DNA from: Neoconidiobolus thromboides FSU 785
Taxonomy: Eukaryota > Entomophthoromycota > Entomophthoromycetes > Entomophthorales > Neoconidiobolaceae
Assembly (NCBI GenBank): GCA_025603075.1
Contig: MU626261.1
Coordinates: forward strand, 62,001 to 126,000
Direction of reading: 5' to 3'
DNA length: 64,000 nt
Under the pieces are notes generated by a model, which worked only from the letters and a program-made list of their open reading frames with translations, did not search any database and had not been told where the DNA came from. Shown one piece after another: positions 45,924 to 57,600 of this stretch. Within the stretch, counting starts at the first letter, position 1; each line of letters begins with the position of its first letter. The position numbers and the translations under genes were made by a program.

Positions 45924-48335
45924 CTAATATTTTATTTGTTTCAAATCTCCAACAAAAGATTGAATAAAATGATCTGCTGATGGTTCTCTATTTAACAATT
46001 GTTTTAGCATATTAATAGCATCTCTGAAAATAATAAGTAAATAATAAAATAAACAATACAATATAAAATTACTTTGATCCACCTGAATTTAAAATAATAT
46101 TTCTATATAATTTACCACTTAGTTGATTATCATTATCATTTTGATTTTTAAATAGAGTATGATAAATATCAGCTGAATAAACTAGAGCCCAAAGATAACC
46201 ATAATATCCAGCATCATAGCCACCCATTATATGATTAAATGTAGCATTTGAAAATGTGTTTGGTTGAGTTTTACTTTTCAATATTTTATATCGAAGTTGT
46301 TTCATAAATTCAGTAGTATTTATGCTTTTAGCTAAAAAAAGCATATTATAATATTAAATATTAAAATAAAATATAATAACTTACCATCTCCTGTATGAAG
46401 ATACATATCATAAAAAGCGAATACTAACTGTCTTGACCAAAATAAAGCAGGTGTTAAATTTTTACTTAAAATTAAATTATCAATCATAGTATCTTCCAAT
46501 GGCTTTCCAGTTTGATAATGTTTTGATAATAGTTTTAGTTCTTTTTGATCCCAACACCAATTTTCCAATAGTTGAGATGGTGTTTCCACAAAATCATGTT
46601 CAACATTAACCCCAGTAAATTTAGAATATTTTGGTTTAGATAATACACAATGAAGGACATGTCCCAATTCATGAAAGTAAGTAATCACTTCATAATGACG
46701 AAGTAAACTTGGTCGATTTAATTGTTGATTTGGGGAAGTGAAATTACATACCATAGCTACAATGGGATATTGGAATTGTTGATTAAATTCACACCCTGGT
46801 TGTAATGGAAAACAAGCCGCATGAGTAAATTTACCTTCTCTCGGGTAAAGATCAAGGTAAAAATAGCCCAATACTTCTTTGCTATCTTTATCACTTACTT
46901 TAACTAAATCCACTTCCGGATCCCAATAATCCATTGTTTTATTTAAAATGGTAAATTCAATATTAAACAAATTGGAATAAATATTGAACATTTGTTCAGT
47001 TACATGGGGTAATGGAAAATATTCTTGTATTTTTTCTTGATCTATATTGCATTCTTTACTTATCAATTTCTCTTTATAATATGCCATATCCCAAGATTCC
47101 AATTCATTAGCATTTACATCCTCTTCTTTTTTAAGTTCTAATAAATTATATAACTCTTTTTGAAGTAAAGGTTCAAACCGATTTTTTAAATCTTCTAAAA
47201 AATCAAATACTATTTTTGGCTTATCTGCCATACGGCCTTTTAATCGATATTCTGCATAATTTTCGTAATCTAATATTTTAGCCACTTTTTCTCTTAATAC
47301 TAAGGCTCTTTCTAACAATGGAATATTCTGCTCACATCTAGAATTATAAACAAATTCAATCTTCTTTCTAATATCTGAATTTTTGGCTTTTTCTAATATT
47401 GGATTGATATCCGGGTATTTCATTGTAATTTCGAATTTAGGTTCTCCTTCTTCTCCATCTTCCACTTTTTTAACTGTTGAAAAATAAAATTCTGGAAGAC
47501 CTTCTAACTCGCTTTTTTTTAATTGAACCGTTGTATTATCCGCTGCAACGTTATTAGAAAATTGATTGGATAAATCAGATAATTCTACCAATGTATCTGA
47601 TAGCAATTGTCTCTTTTCAGTTTCCAAATGAAATCCAAGCTTATGATAGTCTTCTAATAATTTATTGATATACCTTTTATCTTCATCCGATAATTTTTTC
47701 ATTTCTTCCTTAACTTCCATATTTTTCTTCGCATTACAAACCGCATAATAAATATCCATCCTCATTGAAGATTGAATCGAATGTTTAGATAATTCTTGAT
47801 AAGCTTTAGAACAAGCTTGTCTTACCTCTTTATCCTTAGAAATATACATAGGAAAAGTACATGAGGAAGTATATGTAGTTGTCCAAGTTTCTAAGTCTGC
47901 TAATTTTGATATCACGGTTTCAGAATTACATTCTTCCGGTTTTAATACAGATATTTGGTCCAATATTTGTTGACTAGTATCAATGATATCTTGAGTTAAG
48001 CACTCGATTTGGGAAGCAGTCAAATCAAAATATAATAACGAATCTTCTAACGGTTCAGTTGATAAATTATCTATATGTTGTAATATCGTCTTTGGAGTTG
48101 AAAATATTGAGTTTGAACTGATGCTACTGTAATAGGTTGATTTTACTACATTTAGTTTATTAATCCCAAAATTCATCTTTTTACCATGATTGAGTGATAT
48201 ACCAGTTGATTTTATTCCATTGTTAATTAAAGATTTTGAATAAATTGATCTATATGCTTTATTGATAGTACATCTATTCGATTGTCTAAGTTTAATTGTC
48301 AATTGAAGTTTATTTAATTGATTTAAAATTGCCAT
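45924..48335 (-). CDS. M3-family oligopeptidase, copy 2, with targeting-like N-terminus
   Basis: Exons 46385-48335, 46073-46331 and 45924-46023 give 769 residues. The zinc site HELGH begins at residue 555 and FVETPSQLLENWCW holds the third ligand. The first ~75 residues are rich in Arg, Lys, Ser and Asn with almost no acidic residues (KLRQSNRCTINKAYRSIYSK), consistent with a mitochondrial presequence; copy 1 has only a shorter, different N-terminus. The middle exon is 259 nt in both copies and intron phases match, so these are duplicates that diverged in sequence and probably in location. Overall it resembles saccharolysin/thimet more than Oct1. Confidence 0.95.
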
Positions 48336-48466
48336 TTTATTTTAAAAAAATAGAAAATTCCACTTTTATCTTCGAAAATAAGAGTTCATTTAATTGGCTC
48401 AAGATTTGAGTAACAGATTGTTAATTTAAGTAATAAACTAAATTTATTTAATACAGTATTTCCATT
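48336..48466. promoter_or_regulatory. Short divergent promoter (M3 copy 2 / SF3b4)
   Basis: Only 131 bp separate the two start codons, so both promoters and leaders must fit here. No clear TATA box was seen. Confidence 0.6.
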
Positions 48467-49577
48467 ATGTCCATTGTATTAGATCGTAATCAAGAAGCTA
48501 CTGTTTATGTAGGGAATTTAGATGAAAGATGTACAGAAGCATTAATATGGGAATTAATGTTACAAGTTGGACCAGTTGGTAAGTAGTTTTCAATGCTCGA
48601 TTTATTTAAAAAAACCATTTGATTTACTAATACTAACTAATAATTTTCAGTTAATGTGCATTTACCCAAAGATCGAGTGACGCAAGCCCATCAAGGGTAT
48701 GGTTTCTGTGAATTTACAACAGAAGAAGATGCTGATTATTGTATAAAAATTATGAATTTAATCAAACTTTTTGGTAAACCAATTAGGGTCAATAAGGTAA
48801 AATTTCAATTCGATTAAAAAAATAGAATTTAATAAAACTAATTAACTCAATTATTTCCTAATAGGCCACCGCAGATAAAAAGAGTTTAGAAGTGGGGGCG
48901 AATTTATTTGTTGGTAATTTAGATCCTTCTGTGGATGAAAAAATATTATATGATACTTTTTCGGCTTTTGGTACCTTGGTATTGCCACCTAAAGTAAATG
49001 GTTTCATTCCCATTTTTGAAAAATTAAACTAATCTAATTCTAATAAAAGGTAGGTAGAGACCTCGAAAGTGGTTCCTCCAAAGGTTTTGCCTTTGTTAGT
49101 TATGATAATTTTGATTCTTCGGATGCCGCTATTGATGCTATGAATGGACAGTATTTAGCAAATAAAGCAGTAACTGTTGTTTATGCATTAAAAAAAGATG
49201 GTAAAGGAGAAAGACATGGATCTGCAGCAGGTAATTTCAAGCTTTTTACTTTTGTTATTTAGAATTTTATTTAATTAATTTCAATAGAACGTTTACTCGC
49301 TGCTCAAGCAAGGAAAAATAACCCAGAAGTTATGTCGGGTAGATTAACAGCGGAAATGAGAATGAGAGCGGGGATTATGCCAACTGGTAATGTACCTCCA
49401 AATTTCCCTCCCCAGAATCATCAAGGTGGTTATGCCCCTCCTCCTCCTCCTTCGAATGGTAGGTGTTTTATTTATTAAATATTTCTTTTTTTACTAGTTT
49501 GAATAGGTTATATGCCACCACCTCAAAATGATTATTATAATCACCCACCTCCACCTCCACCAGCTGGGTATTATTAA
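48467..49577 (+). CDS. Splicing factor 3B subunit 4 (SF3b4/SAP49/Hsh49)
   Basis: U2 snRNP SF3b subunit that contacts pre-mRNA near the branch site. Six exons, 48467-48578, 48651-48796, 48865-48993, 49050-49230, 49288-49458 and 49507-49577, give 269 residues. Two RRMs: the first at about 12-88 ([16 protein letters not shown]) and the second at about 99-180 ([34 protein letters not shown]). The Pro-rich tail ends [10 protein letters not shown]. It is longer than yeast Hsh49 (213) and shorter than the human protein (424) because the tail is intermediate. It lies tail to tail with another spliceosomal gene (Lsm4). Confidence 0.97.
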
Positions 49578-50026
49578 AAATGGAAGATATTAATAGGATA
49601 GTTTTTTAAGTGAATGAAAAGGATCAAATCAATGTAGAAAAATGGTTTCATTAATTTGTTTTAAAATGAAATAAAATAGGCTTGTTGTTTATAATAATTA
49701 TTTTATTGTTTTGAATAGTTTAATAGATATCTTCAATAGATTTATAATAACGTTAGATATTTTACAAAATATTCCATTATGTATAATTCAATTTGTTGCT
49801 TTGTTTCATTTTCAATTAACTATTAGTTTTTAAAATAGATTGATTTTAAACATCCAATTGGATTGAATCAACTTTCAATAGTTTATCTTAGAGCATCTTC
49901 ACTCCCCAATAATAATAACAATAATAGCCAAACTCTCCGATGCATTCATTTTCAAAAACAAACCCTTATTACACAAAGAAAAAATAAACTTTATTTGGCT
50001 TCAAATCGATCAAAAAAAAACATGGT
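49578..50026. other. Convergent 3' spacer (SF3b4 / Lsm4)
   Basis: AT-rich 3' flanks of two convergent genes. No repeat or ORF of note. Confidence 0.6.
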
Positions 50027-50660
50027 TTAATTTCCTCTACCTCTACCTCCTCTTTGGTTACCACCACCTCGGGTTTGAGTGCGATCCCTGTTTAGTTTCT
50101 TTTTATTCATATTAGCTCGAGCTGCTTCTAAAACCTATACAATTCAAATACATTTAATTAATATCTCAATATATTTTGTTTCTATGCTTTTATAATCATT
50201 TCTAAAAAAAAAAAAAGTGTTTTAATAAGAAAATTTACTTACATTATCTGGTACTCTAATAGTTTTGATATTATAACCTTTAAGGAAACATTCCGGTAAT
50301 CGCCAAAACCTTGAACCGTCCTAAAATACCATTTATAAATCTTCATTCAATAAAACTGTCAAAAATAAAACAGTTAAAAAATAAAGCAATTGGTTTCTTA
50401 CCGCTGATGTTTGTATCACTTCTCTTAATGTTAAATTCATAAAACTATCACAATTTATTAAATGTCCATTAAATGTTTCTCCATTTTTTAGTTCCACCAT
50501 CTATTATTCAAAATTTCATTAATTTCAATCATACTCAAGTAATTCCTCTCACTTACCGCTGGATGGCCTTCTGCTGAATGTAATAATCCTAATGGTAACT
50601 GAGTACATTTAGTAATTTGGATTTATAATAATTATTAGAGTAGTTGTATTTTACCACCAT
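50027..50660 (-). CDS. LSM4: U6 snRNA-associated Sm-like protein Lsm4
   Basis: Subunit of the Lsm2-8 ring on U6 snRNA and the Lsm1-7 ring in mRNA decay. Five exons, 50655-50660, 50557-50598, 50402-50500, 50243-50320 and 50027-50134, give 110 residues. The first exon contributes only Met-Val. Sm1 motif: [20 protein letters not shown] with NLTLREV; Sm2 region: [15 protein letters not shown]. The C-terminal tail is Arg/Gly-rich ([14 protein letters not shown]), as usual for Lsm4. The tiny first exon and four introns in a 110-residue gene show how intron-dense conserved short genes are here. Confidence 0.96.
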
Positions 50661-51369
50661 AATTTTTATTTTCAAAAATAGATTCTTTAATTTAAAGTTC
50701 AATTTTTTATATGGATTGCGTAAATTTTAGTTTAAGCATCTGGACTTGTCTTTTTGTTATTTTTAAATGTGTAACTTAATTTGAGAGTAAATTTTCAAAA
50801 TTGCTCAATTAAGATTTAGTCAATTCAAATGTTTTAATAAAAATAAATTATTATTAAATTATACTATTATCAAATTATACTATTGTTAAATTTGAGCAAT
50901 AACACATTTAAGATTGTAAAAGAAATTAGTTCTTAAAATTAATGAACTAAAATTCAACAATACAATATTTTATTATAAAAAGAAAATAAAAGAAAATAAT
51001 TTTACAAAAGAAAAGCTAATAAATAAACTACTGATTTAACAAAAAAGCTATTTAAATAAAAATAATAGTAAAATAAACACTGGAGTTAAACTGAGTGAAA
51101 TTTAAAAAGACAATGAAAATAATAAAAAAGTTTTTTAAAATGAAGTAATCAAATTATATTTACACAATTTAATTAAAAATAAAATCAAAAAATCAAATAT
51201 TTATTTTGTTGTTAAACCTGTTATAGTTAACAAATTAATAAATAAAAATTTTATTAACTTGATTCCAGCTTTTTAAAAAACTCCATCAAATTAAAAAAAA
51301 AAGGAAAAATATAATAAGTTACTTAGTAAATTTTAGAAAGTATTTAATATTAGAAAAATAAAACTAATA

Positions 51370-51466
51370 TATGGTAATGTTTTCTTTGATTTTATCATTT
51401 TTTGTATTTAAGTGCTATTTGAGCAGAGAGATTGTTAGTAAAATTATAAAAAGATACATCTCTATA
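51370..51466 (+). mobile_element. MITE-A copy 14 (worn)
   Basis: TATGGTAATG at the left, AAGTGCTATTTGAGCAGAGA and TTGTTAGTAAAATT inside, ATACATCTCTATA at the right. Confidence 0.8.
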
Positions 51467-51687
51467 TATTAAAATTTGGTCAAAATCTAAAAATAAATTA
51501 CTAAAAAACTATTATAAATAATATAATAGTTATTGAAAAAAACTGAGTAACTGAGTATTAAACATAATACAATAGGTTTAAAAGTTAAAAAGAAGAAGTA
51601 AAAATCAAATAAATATAGGAAAAAACTGAGATAATAGAATTTTCTAAAATTATCTTAAATACAAATAAAACTGTTAAATAATATTTA

Positions 51688-51789
51688 TATGGGGATGTAT
51701 TTTTTATTTAAGAATTTTACCAACAATCTTTCCACTCAAATAGTACTTAAAAAGCGGAAAGTAATGAAACCAAAAAAAACATCCCCATA
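51688..51789 (-). mobile_element. MITE-A copy 15 (well preserved)
   Basis: TATGGGGATGTATTTTTTAT ... AAAAAAACATCCCCATA, with matching 11-bp ends. Confidence 0.93.
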
Positions 51790-51910
51790 TATTTAACTAA
51801 ATTAGTAATTATATACTTAAAAAGAACATTTTCAAATTTAAATAAGTTTTATAATAATATTTTTGCTTAATAAATCTTAAAAAATATAAAAATGAATAAA
51901 AAACAATGCT

Positions 51911-52018
51911 TATTTGGGAGTGTTTCTTCTAACTTCATTACTTTTTCCATCTTTTAAGCGCTATTTGAGTGGAAAAGCTATTAATGAAATTCTTAAACAC
52001 AAAAACACATCCCCATTT
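51911..52018 (+). mobile_element. MITE-A copy 16
   Basis: TTTGGGAGTGTTTCTTCTAA ... AAAAACACATCCCCATTTTA. The tips resemble copy 1. Confidence 0.85.
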
Positions 52019-52077
52019 TATATTATTTTATATTATTTTATTTACATTTAAAATAAGCATTTGCTTTTATAATTAAT

Positions 52078-52145
52078 AATGTGAAGATCTTTTTAACTTT
52101 ATCACTTTTTTATTTTCAAATACTATTAAATAAGACAGTTTTTTT
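52078..52145 (+). mobile_element. MITE-A relic
   Basis: GTGAAGATCTTTTTAACTTT followed by ATCACTTTTTTATTTTCAAA retains the left half of the family in worn form. Confidence 0.35.
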
Positions 52146-52264
52146 AATATTTAATTTGATTAAAAATTAATATCTATGATTATTTAATATAACGTTTTTT
52201 TTAAAATAATAGTATAAATTTAAAGTAGTTTATAGAACTTTTTTTTAAAAGTGATAGATTATAA

Positions 52265-52620
52265 TAAAGTAAGACTGTTTATTTACAAGAATCTGAAATC
52301 TGGTAATCAGTGGTCTGAGTTAAAAGCAACCTTTATTTGGTTAACTAGTTGTACGTTGAAAAGTCTTAGTTTATGTAACTAATATAAACTTGAATTATGG
52401 AGAATAGCACGTAATATACTATGGGTTATGTAAAACAAATAGAATAGACAATATTACTGTAAAACCTACGCAAGGTATTACCAAAAAGATTTAGTGGCTT
52501 TATTAAAGGTATAATATTAGGAAATAATTTAGTTAAAAGGCTCCAATTTACTATATTCTAAAGTCCGTTTTATACTCCGACAAGTATGGGTATTAAAGCA
52601 AAAAAGTAATACTTTTTGGA
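52265..52620 (-). repeat. Decayed piece of the 11-kb element (empty MITE site)
   Basis: On the minus strand it aligns with about 11700-12130 (CATAGTATATTACGTGCTATTC; AAACTAAGACTTTTCAACGT). It lacks the MITE found in the 11-kb copy. Confidence 0.75.
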
Positions 52621-52763
52621 ATGAAATTAGAAATTCTTGCAGCAATCAAAATAAGATTGGAGTTGATTATGTCTCTATTCGAGAGCACAACTTAAGTGAT
52701 TGTTATATTATAATCAATCATAGAGCTGATAAAGAGATATTTCACAACTATAGTTATAAATAA
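52466..52763 (+). pseudogene. Broken element-encoded reading frames
   Basis: First part (52466-52606): LRKVLPKRFSGFIKGIILGN, one stop, then SPFYTPTSMGIKAKK. It matches the minus-strand remnant at 11.7-11.9 kb. Second part (52596-52763, shifted frame): 55 open codons including KSNTFWNEIRNSCSNQNKIG and IIINHRADKEIFHNYSY. Together these look like the eroded C-terminal part of an element protein; the family is not recognised. Confidence 0.45.
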
Positions 52764-53089
52764 AGCTATAAAACATTGTTTTTCCAGGTTTATAATTGAT
52801 TATGATATAATAACTATTTAAATTGTTTAAACTAATTGGAATCATAATTAATTTAGTTATAAGCTATATAATAAATTTAATTAGCTTTGAATGATTTTCC
52901 TATTAAATTTTTAGTAGAAAAATTATTATGTTTCTGAATTTACAATCAATTTTAAGTTTTTAAATTTGCTACAAAAAATTTTAATATTTAATTAGACAAT
53001 TGTAGTAAAAAATAATGATTGTTATATATTTTTATATAACCACCTAATTGAAATATAAAAAAGATTCTTTAATATATGGGGGTAAGTTT

Positions 53090-53290
53090 TTTGATATTAT
53101 ATTTTTTAATAAAGTTATTAAGTTTTATATTACTATATAAATTTCATAACAATATTTTTTATTTCATCTATTTTCTATAGTTTATAGCTTATTATATATT
53201 AATTTTAATTATATAAACTAAAGTTTTTCTAACTTATAGCCAGTTAATTAAGCAAGAATTGCTTTCAACTTCAATTACTAAGTGTTAACT
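53090..53290 (+). repeat. Second decayed piece of the 11-kb element near 53 kb
   Basis: TTTATAGCTTATTATA, AAAGTTTTTCTAACTTATAG and CCAGTTAATTAAGCAAGAAT align with 11.9-12.1 kb and 39.5-39.65 kb. No MITE is present at the junction used in those two copies. Confidence 0.6.
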
Positions 53291-53505
53291 CTCATATTTT
53301 ATTTTAGTTTTTATAAAAACTTAAATAAGCATAATAGAAAACAAGCTTTATTATATTAAATAATTTTATAACTTAGTTTAAATTTCATAAATAAAATAAC
53401 ATATTTAAAAATTAAACTTAAAAGCTGAAACAGCTTAATTAATTAGCTATGTTAATAAACCTTAGTTTTTATAATTAATCTAAACTTAAAATATAAAAAA
53501 TAATA

Positions 53506-53608
53506 TATGGGGGTGTTTTTTTAGCTTCACTGCTTTTTTTATTTTTTCGTGCTGTTTGAATGAAAAGGGTATCACTAGAATCCTCAAATAAAAAATAGAT
53601 CTTTATAT
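53506..53608 (+). mobile_element. MITE-A copy 17 (worn)
   Basis: TATGGGGGTGTTTTTTTAGC at the left. The core is diverged (TTCGTGCTGTTTGAATGAAA) and the right end degraded (AGATCTTTATA). Confidence 0.65.
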
Positions 53609-54656
53609 AAAGCTTAATAGCTTTATTAATATAATAATTTTAGAGAATAAAATTATTATATTAAAATTTTTTTAAATATTTTGCATTGATATGCTATATA
53701 TATAAAATAATAACAGTTATCATGTTTTATTATAACTACTAATATAAATGTTAAAATACAGAAATAAAGTTTTTTATAGCAAACTTAAATGAAAAAGCTT
53801 AATTTAACTGTATATTAGTTTATAAATATATTTAAGTTTAATTGTAAAATTATCTAAATTAAATTAAATTAAATTAAATTAGTAAAGTAATATTTTACAA
53901 AATTACTTATTTATTAGTATGAAATTATATCCAGTATGATATCAATACTTAATAAAGTAGTTTTTAAACCATCAAAAATAAAACATTCATATATTATAGT
54001 TAAGATAATATAATAATTTATTATTAGTTAACTTACTGTTTAATAGGAGTAGTAAGGTTTGAAGCATTTGTATATCTTTTAGCTTAGATACCTTGTCAAA
54101 ATTTTAAGCGTAATTAGTGAACATAAATGTTAGTTAACAATATAACCTAGTAGTAAGATGCTTTTAAATGAGTAAACAATACAAGAACAAGACAAATTTA
54201 TCTAAATTGTTAATAAAATTTTAATAGGAGCAATAGTTTATTCATAGTTTAAGCAGTCTTCTGCTTTTTCAATCTATAAGTAAATATTTTTATTTAGCTT
54301 TTGAGACCCCATAAAAAACCCAGCATAAATATACCTGTTTAAACTCATACTTAAAAACGAAGCTTTAATTATGGATTAATTATATTTAGCTATTTTAATA
54401 AAGCTAAAATAGGAAATCTATTCAATATAAAACTATATTGAGTTTTTAATAAGTTCAAAACAATATGTACTAGTTAATTCATACCAATTGAATTATTATG
54501 TTTCTCTACTCATCTCCAAATTTAAACTTCCCATAACTATTTAATTGATCCTATTTTCCAATCCATAGGAAATTCTTTATGCTTACAAATCCCAAAAATT
54601 CACAAATATCAAAAATCGCCATTTTTTATATAGAAAAAACACATAGACACTTAAAA

Positions 54657-57600
54657 ATGGCACAAAAGCGAGTAAATCAAAGCATCTTACAAAAGCAACT
54701 TAGTAGTATCCGGGACCCGAATACAGAACGTGTACGTAGTAGTCGAGTAAGTAAATATAAAGATTCTTTTATTTTTAGTTCTCGAGAAGCTGCTGAGTTA
54801 GATGTCAATTCTATCTTTGATATCGGTGTTGAAGGGTTTAATAGTTTATTAGGATTAGAACCTAAATTAAAAGCATTCGAACAGAGCTTGTTTTCAAGTA
54901 AAATTAAGGAAGTCGATAGAGTATTATTGACCAAAGCAGATAATACTAAATTGGATAATACTATTGAATTGTTTTTAACCTTGATTAGCCCTTATTTTTT
55001 AATTTCTCATACTGGGAAGGTGTTAGAATGGTTAATTCGTAGATTTCGAGTTAACGAGTTTAATGTAGATGCAGTATTACGTTGTATTTTGCCTTATCAT
55101 GATACCCCCTCTTTTTTAAAAATGTTAAGTATTTTAAATATCGAACATGATACTTATTGGAGTCCATTGATTGGAATTAGAAAATCGAAAGTGACATTTA
55201 ATAGAGAACAATTTATTAAGATAACCCTTAAAGATAGTCAAATTTTAAATTTTATGATTCAAAGTGCAACTACTTTTGCCAAAAGTACGCCTAATTATTC
55301 ATCTTTCTTTTCCTTTTATACTGGATTTATGTTGGGTTATTTACAACAATGTTCTTCTATTGAAGAGAAAACATTGAATTTATTATTACCAAATTTGTTA
55401 AATGGAATTCAACATCAATGTAAAGATTTTCGATTAACGAGTTTAATTTTGTTTTTACATACGGCTTCAAAGGTTTCTTTTACTAAAGATATGACATTTA
55501 AATTCATTGATTTATTATTAAAGAATGAATTTGATATTCATTTTAAAGTCACTTCTTTGGTTAAATTGGCTTCTTCTCAAAAGAATTGTTTTGATATTAA
55601 GAATCGTCATGACTTATTGTTTGATTGGATTGTACAGCAAAACAATTTCGATAAAATATTATTACCCATTGCTAAGGAATTTGATATTGAAACAATTTAT
55701 GAGTATTTAATTATTCAATTAATTAATTTAGTTATTGAACAATCTGAGAAATATGAATTATACAATCAATTAATTAACAAATTAATAAATATGATTAATG
55801 AAGTTGGTGGTAATATGGTAACTAAAGTATCAATACATTTATTTGATCAATTAATGTTAAAACAACAAAATAATAATAAATTCATTGGAGAAATATTTCA
55901 ATTAATAAACAAAAAGAACAGTTCAATTGTACAACAAATTATAGGTAAAAAATTAGAACTATTAGTACAACAACATGGATCAGAATCTAAAGAATATAAC
56001 TTAGCATTGAATTTTTTTATTTTACAGTTCCAGCATTCTACTTCTTTACCATTAAAAGAAACTAATTCTTCCTTAGAATTAAGTTTAATTCATTCTAATA
56101 GACAATATCGTATAGCTGCAATTAACAAATTGAATTTATGTTTAAAAACTCAAGAGCCATCAATTTATGCTTCATTTTATCCAGGATTAATAGAAAATTT
56201 AAAAGATAATAATATGGAATTAGTACAAGTAACATTAGATTTATTAAAACAAAATCCAAAATTAGTGAAAGAAATTGGAGCCCATAAATTATGGGATAAC
56301 ATTAAAGTATTACCTAATCAATTTAAATTGATTGGTTATGAATTAATATTAACAATGGAATTTATGAAAGATAATTTATTATTATGTTTACCTTATTTAA
56401 TTGAAGGTTTGATTTATGATGGCAATAATCAACAAATTCTTCAGTTAATTAATTCCAAATTAAACAAAAATTTAATGCAATTATCTCCATTTTTAATACA
56501 AAACAATATCAATTTGAACAATCAACAAACGGATTTTATTAATTATAATATAAATTATATCCAGCAAACAGTTAAAAATATTCAAAAATCAACAAATCCA
56601 ATTGAATATATTAATCAAAGTATTCAATTAGCTAATACTCATACTAATGTTGTAACTAAACAAATACTTTTAATTATTGGTGTGTTAGGATTTCAAAGTA
56701 TTTATGATCAATTAACAGTAAAACAAGTGAAACAAATATCAATTGATTTATCTAAATGTATTGAGAAATTCATAACAATAATTAATTTTAACATTCAAGA
56801 AACTAGTTTATTAAATTTAGAAGAATGTATTACTAACATTATTAATTACCATTCAGTTAATAATGATAATAATTCTTATTTAATTACAATTTCTTATTGT
56901 ATTAATACATTAATGAAAGTAAATCAAGACAAAATAGAAATTCAATGGTTAAGTTTAAAACAAGAAGAAAATAGTAAACAAAGTAAATTAGCAATTATTA
57001 TCACTACTTGTTTTTCATTAATATGTTTAAAATCATTAAATATGTTTAAATTGACATTAAGTAAATTAGTTGCTAATTATTTAATTAAAGATCAATTAAT
57101 TAAATTTATTTGTTATATTTTATTAATTCAGGATATTAATTATTTAATCAAATCACGTGCATTAATTTTATTATCTTATACAATTCAACAAAGTAAATCG
57201 ATAATAGATTATCAATTATTATTACCATTTATTTTAATATCATTAAATAATAATAATGAATTAATTCGACAAGCAGCAGTAATTTGTTTAGATTCCATCA
57301 ATAACTTATTACAATCTTATTCAAATGAAAAACTCAAAAAATCAGTACCCATTTTTGGTAAAAAAGAATTTTATCCAATTCAAGATAAAAGTATTAAATA
57401 TTTAACATTACAATCATTTCATTTTTTAATTATTCAACTATTATTAAATAAAAAAGATATTATTCGTTCTAAAATAGGAATTAAACAAATCATTAAGAGA
57501 ACATTAAATATCAATATACCAAAGAGTAATTTTGCAATTAAACATGGGCTTAATGGACATTCACGTGAACCAAATAATTTACATAATGTATTTATGGAAT

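Larger units (their letters stand above)
50661..54656. other. Repeat-rich intergenic region
   Basis: 4 kb before Utp10 with MITE-A copies 14-17, worn MITE pieces, two decayed pieces of the 11-kb element and a coding remnant at 52.47-52.76 kb. A TTAAA/AAATT pentamer run lies near 53855-53881. The final ~300 bp should hold the Utp10 promoter. Confidence 0.7.

Noticed and set aside
54579-54656. Upstream in-frame ATG for Utp10
   Set aside because: Would add 26 residues unlike the family start; the ATG at 54657 begins a typical Utp10 N-terminus.
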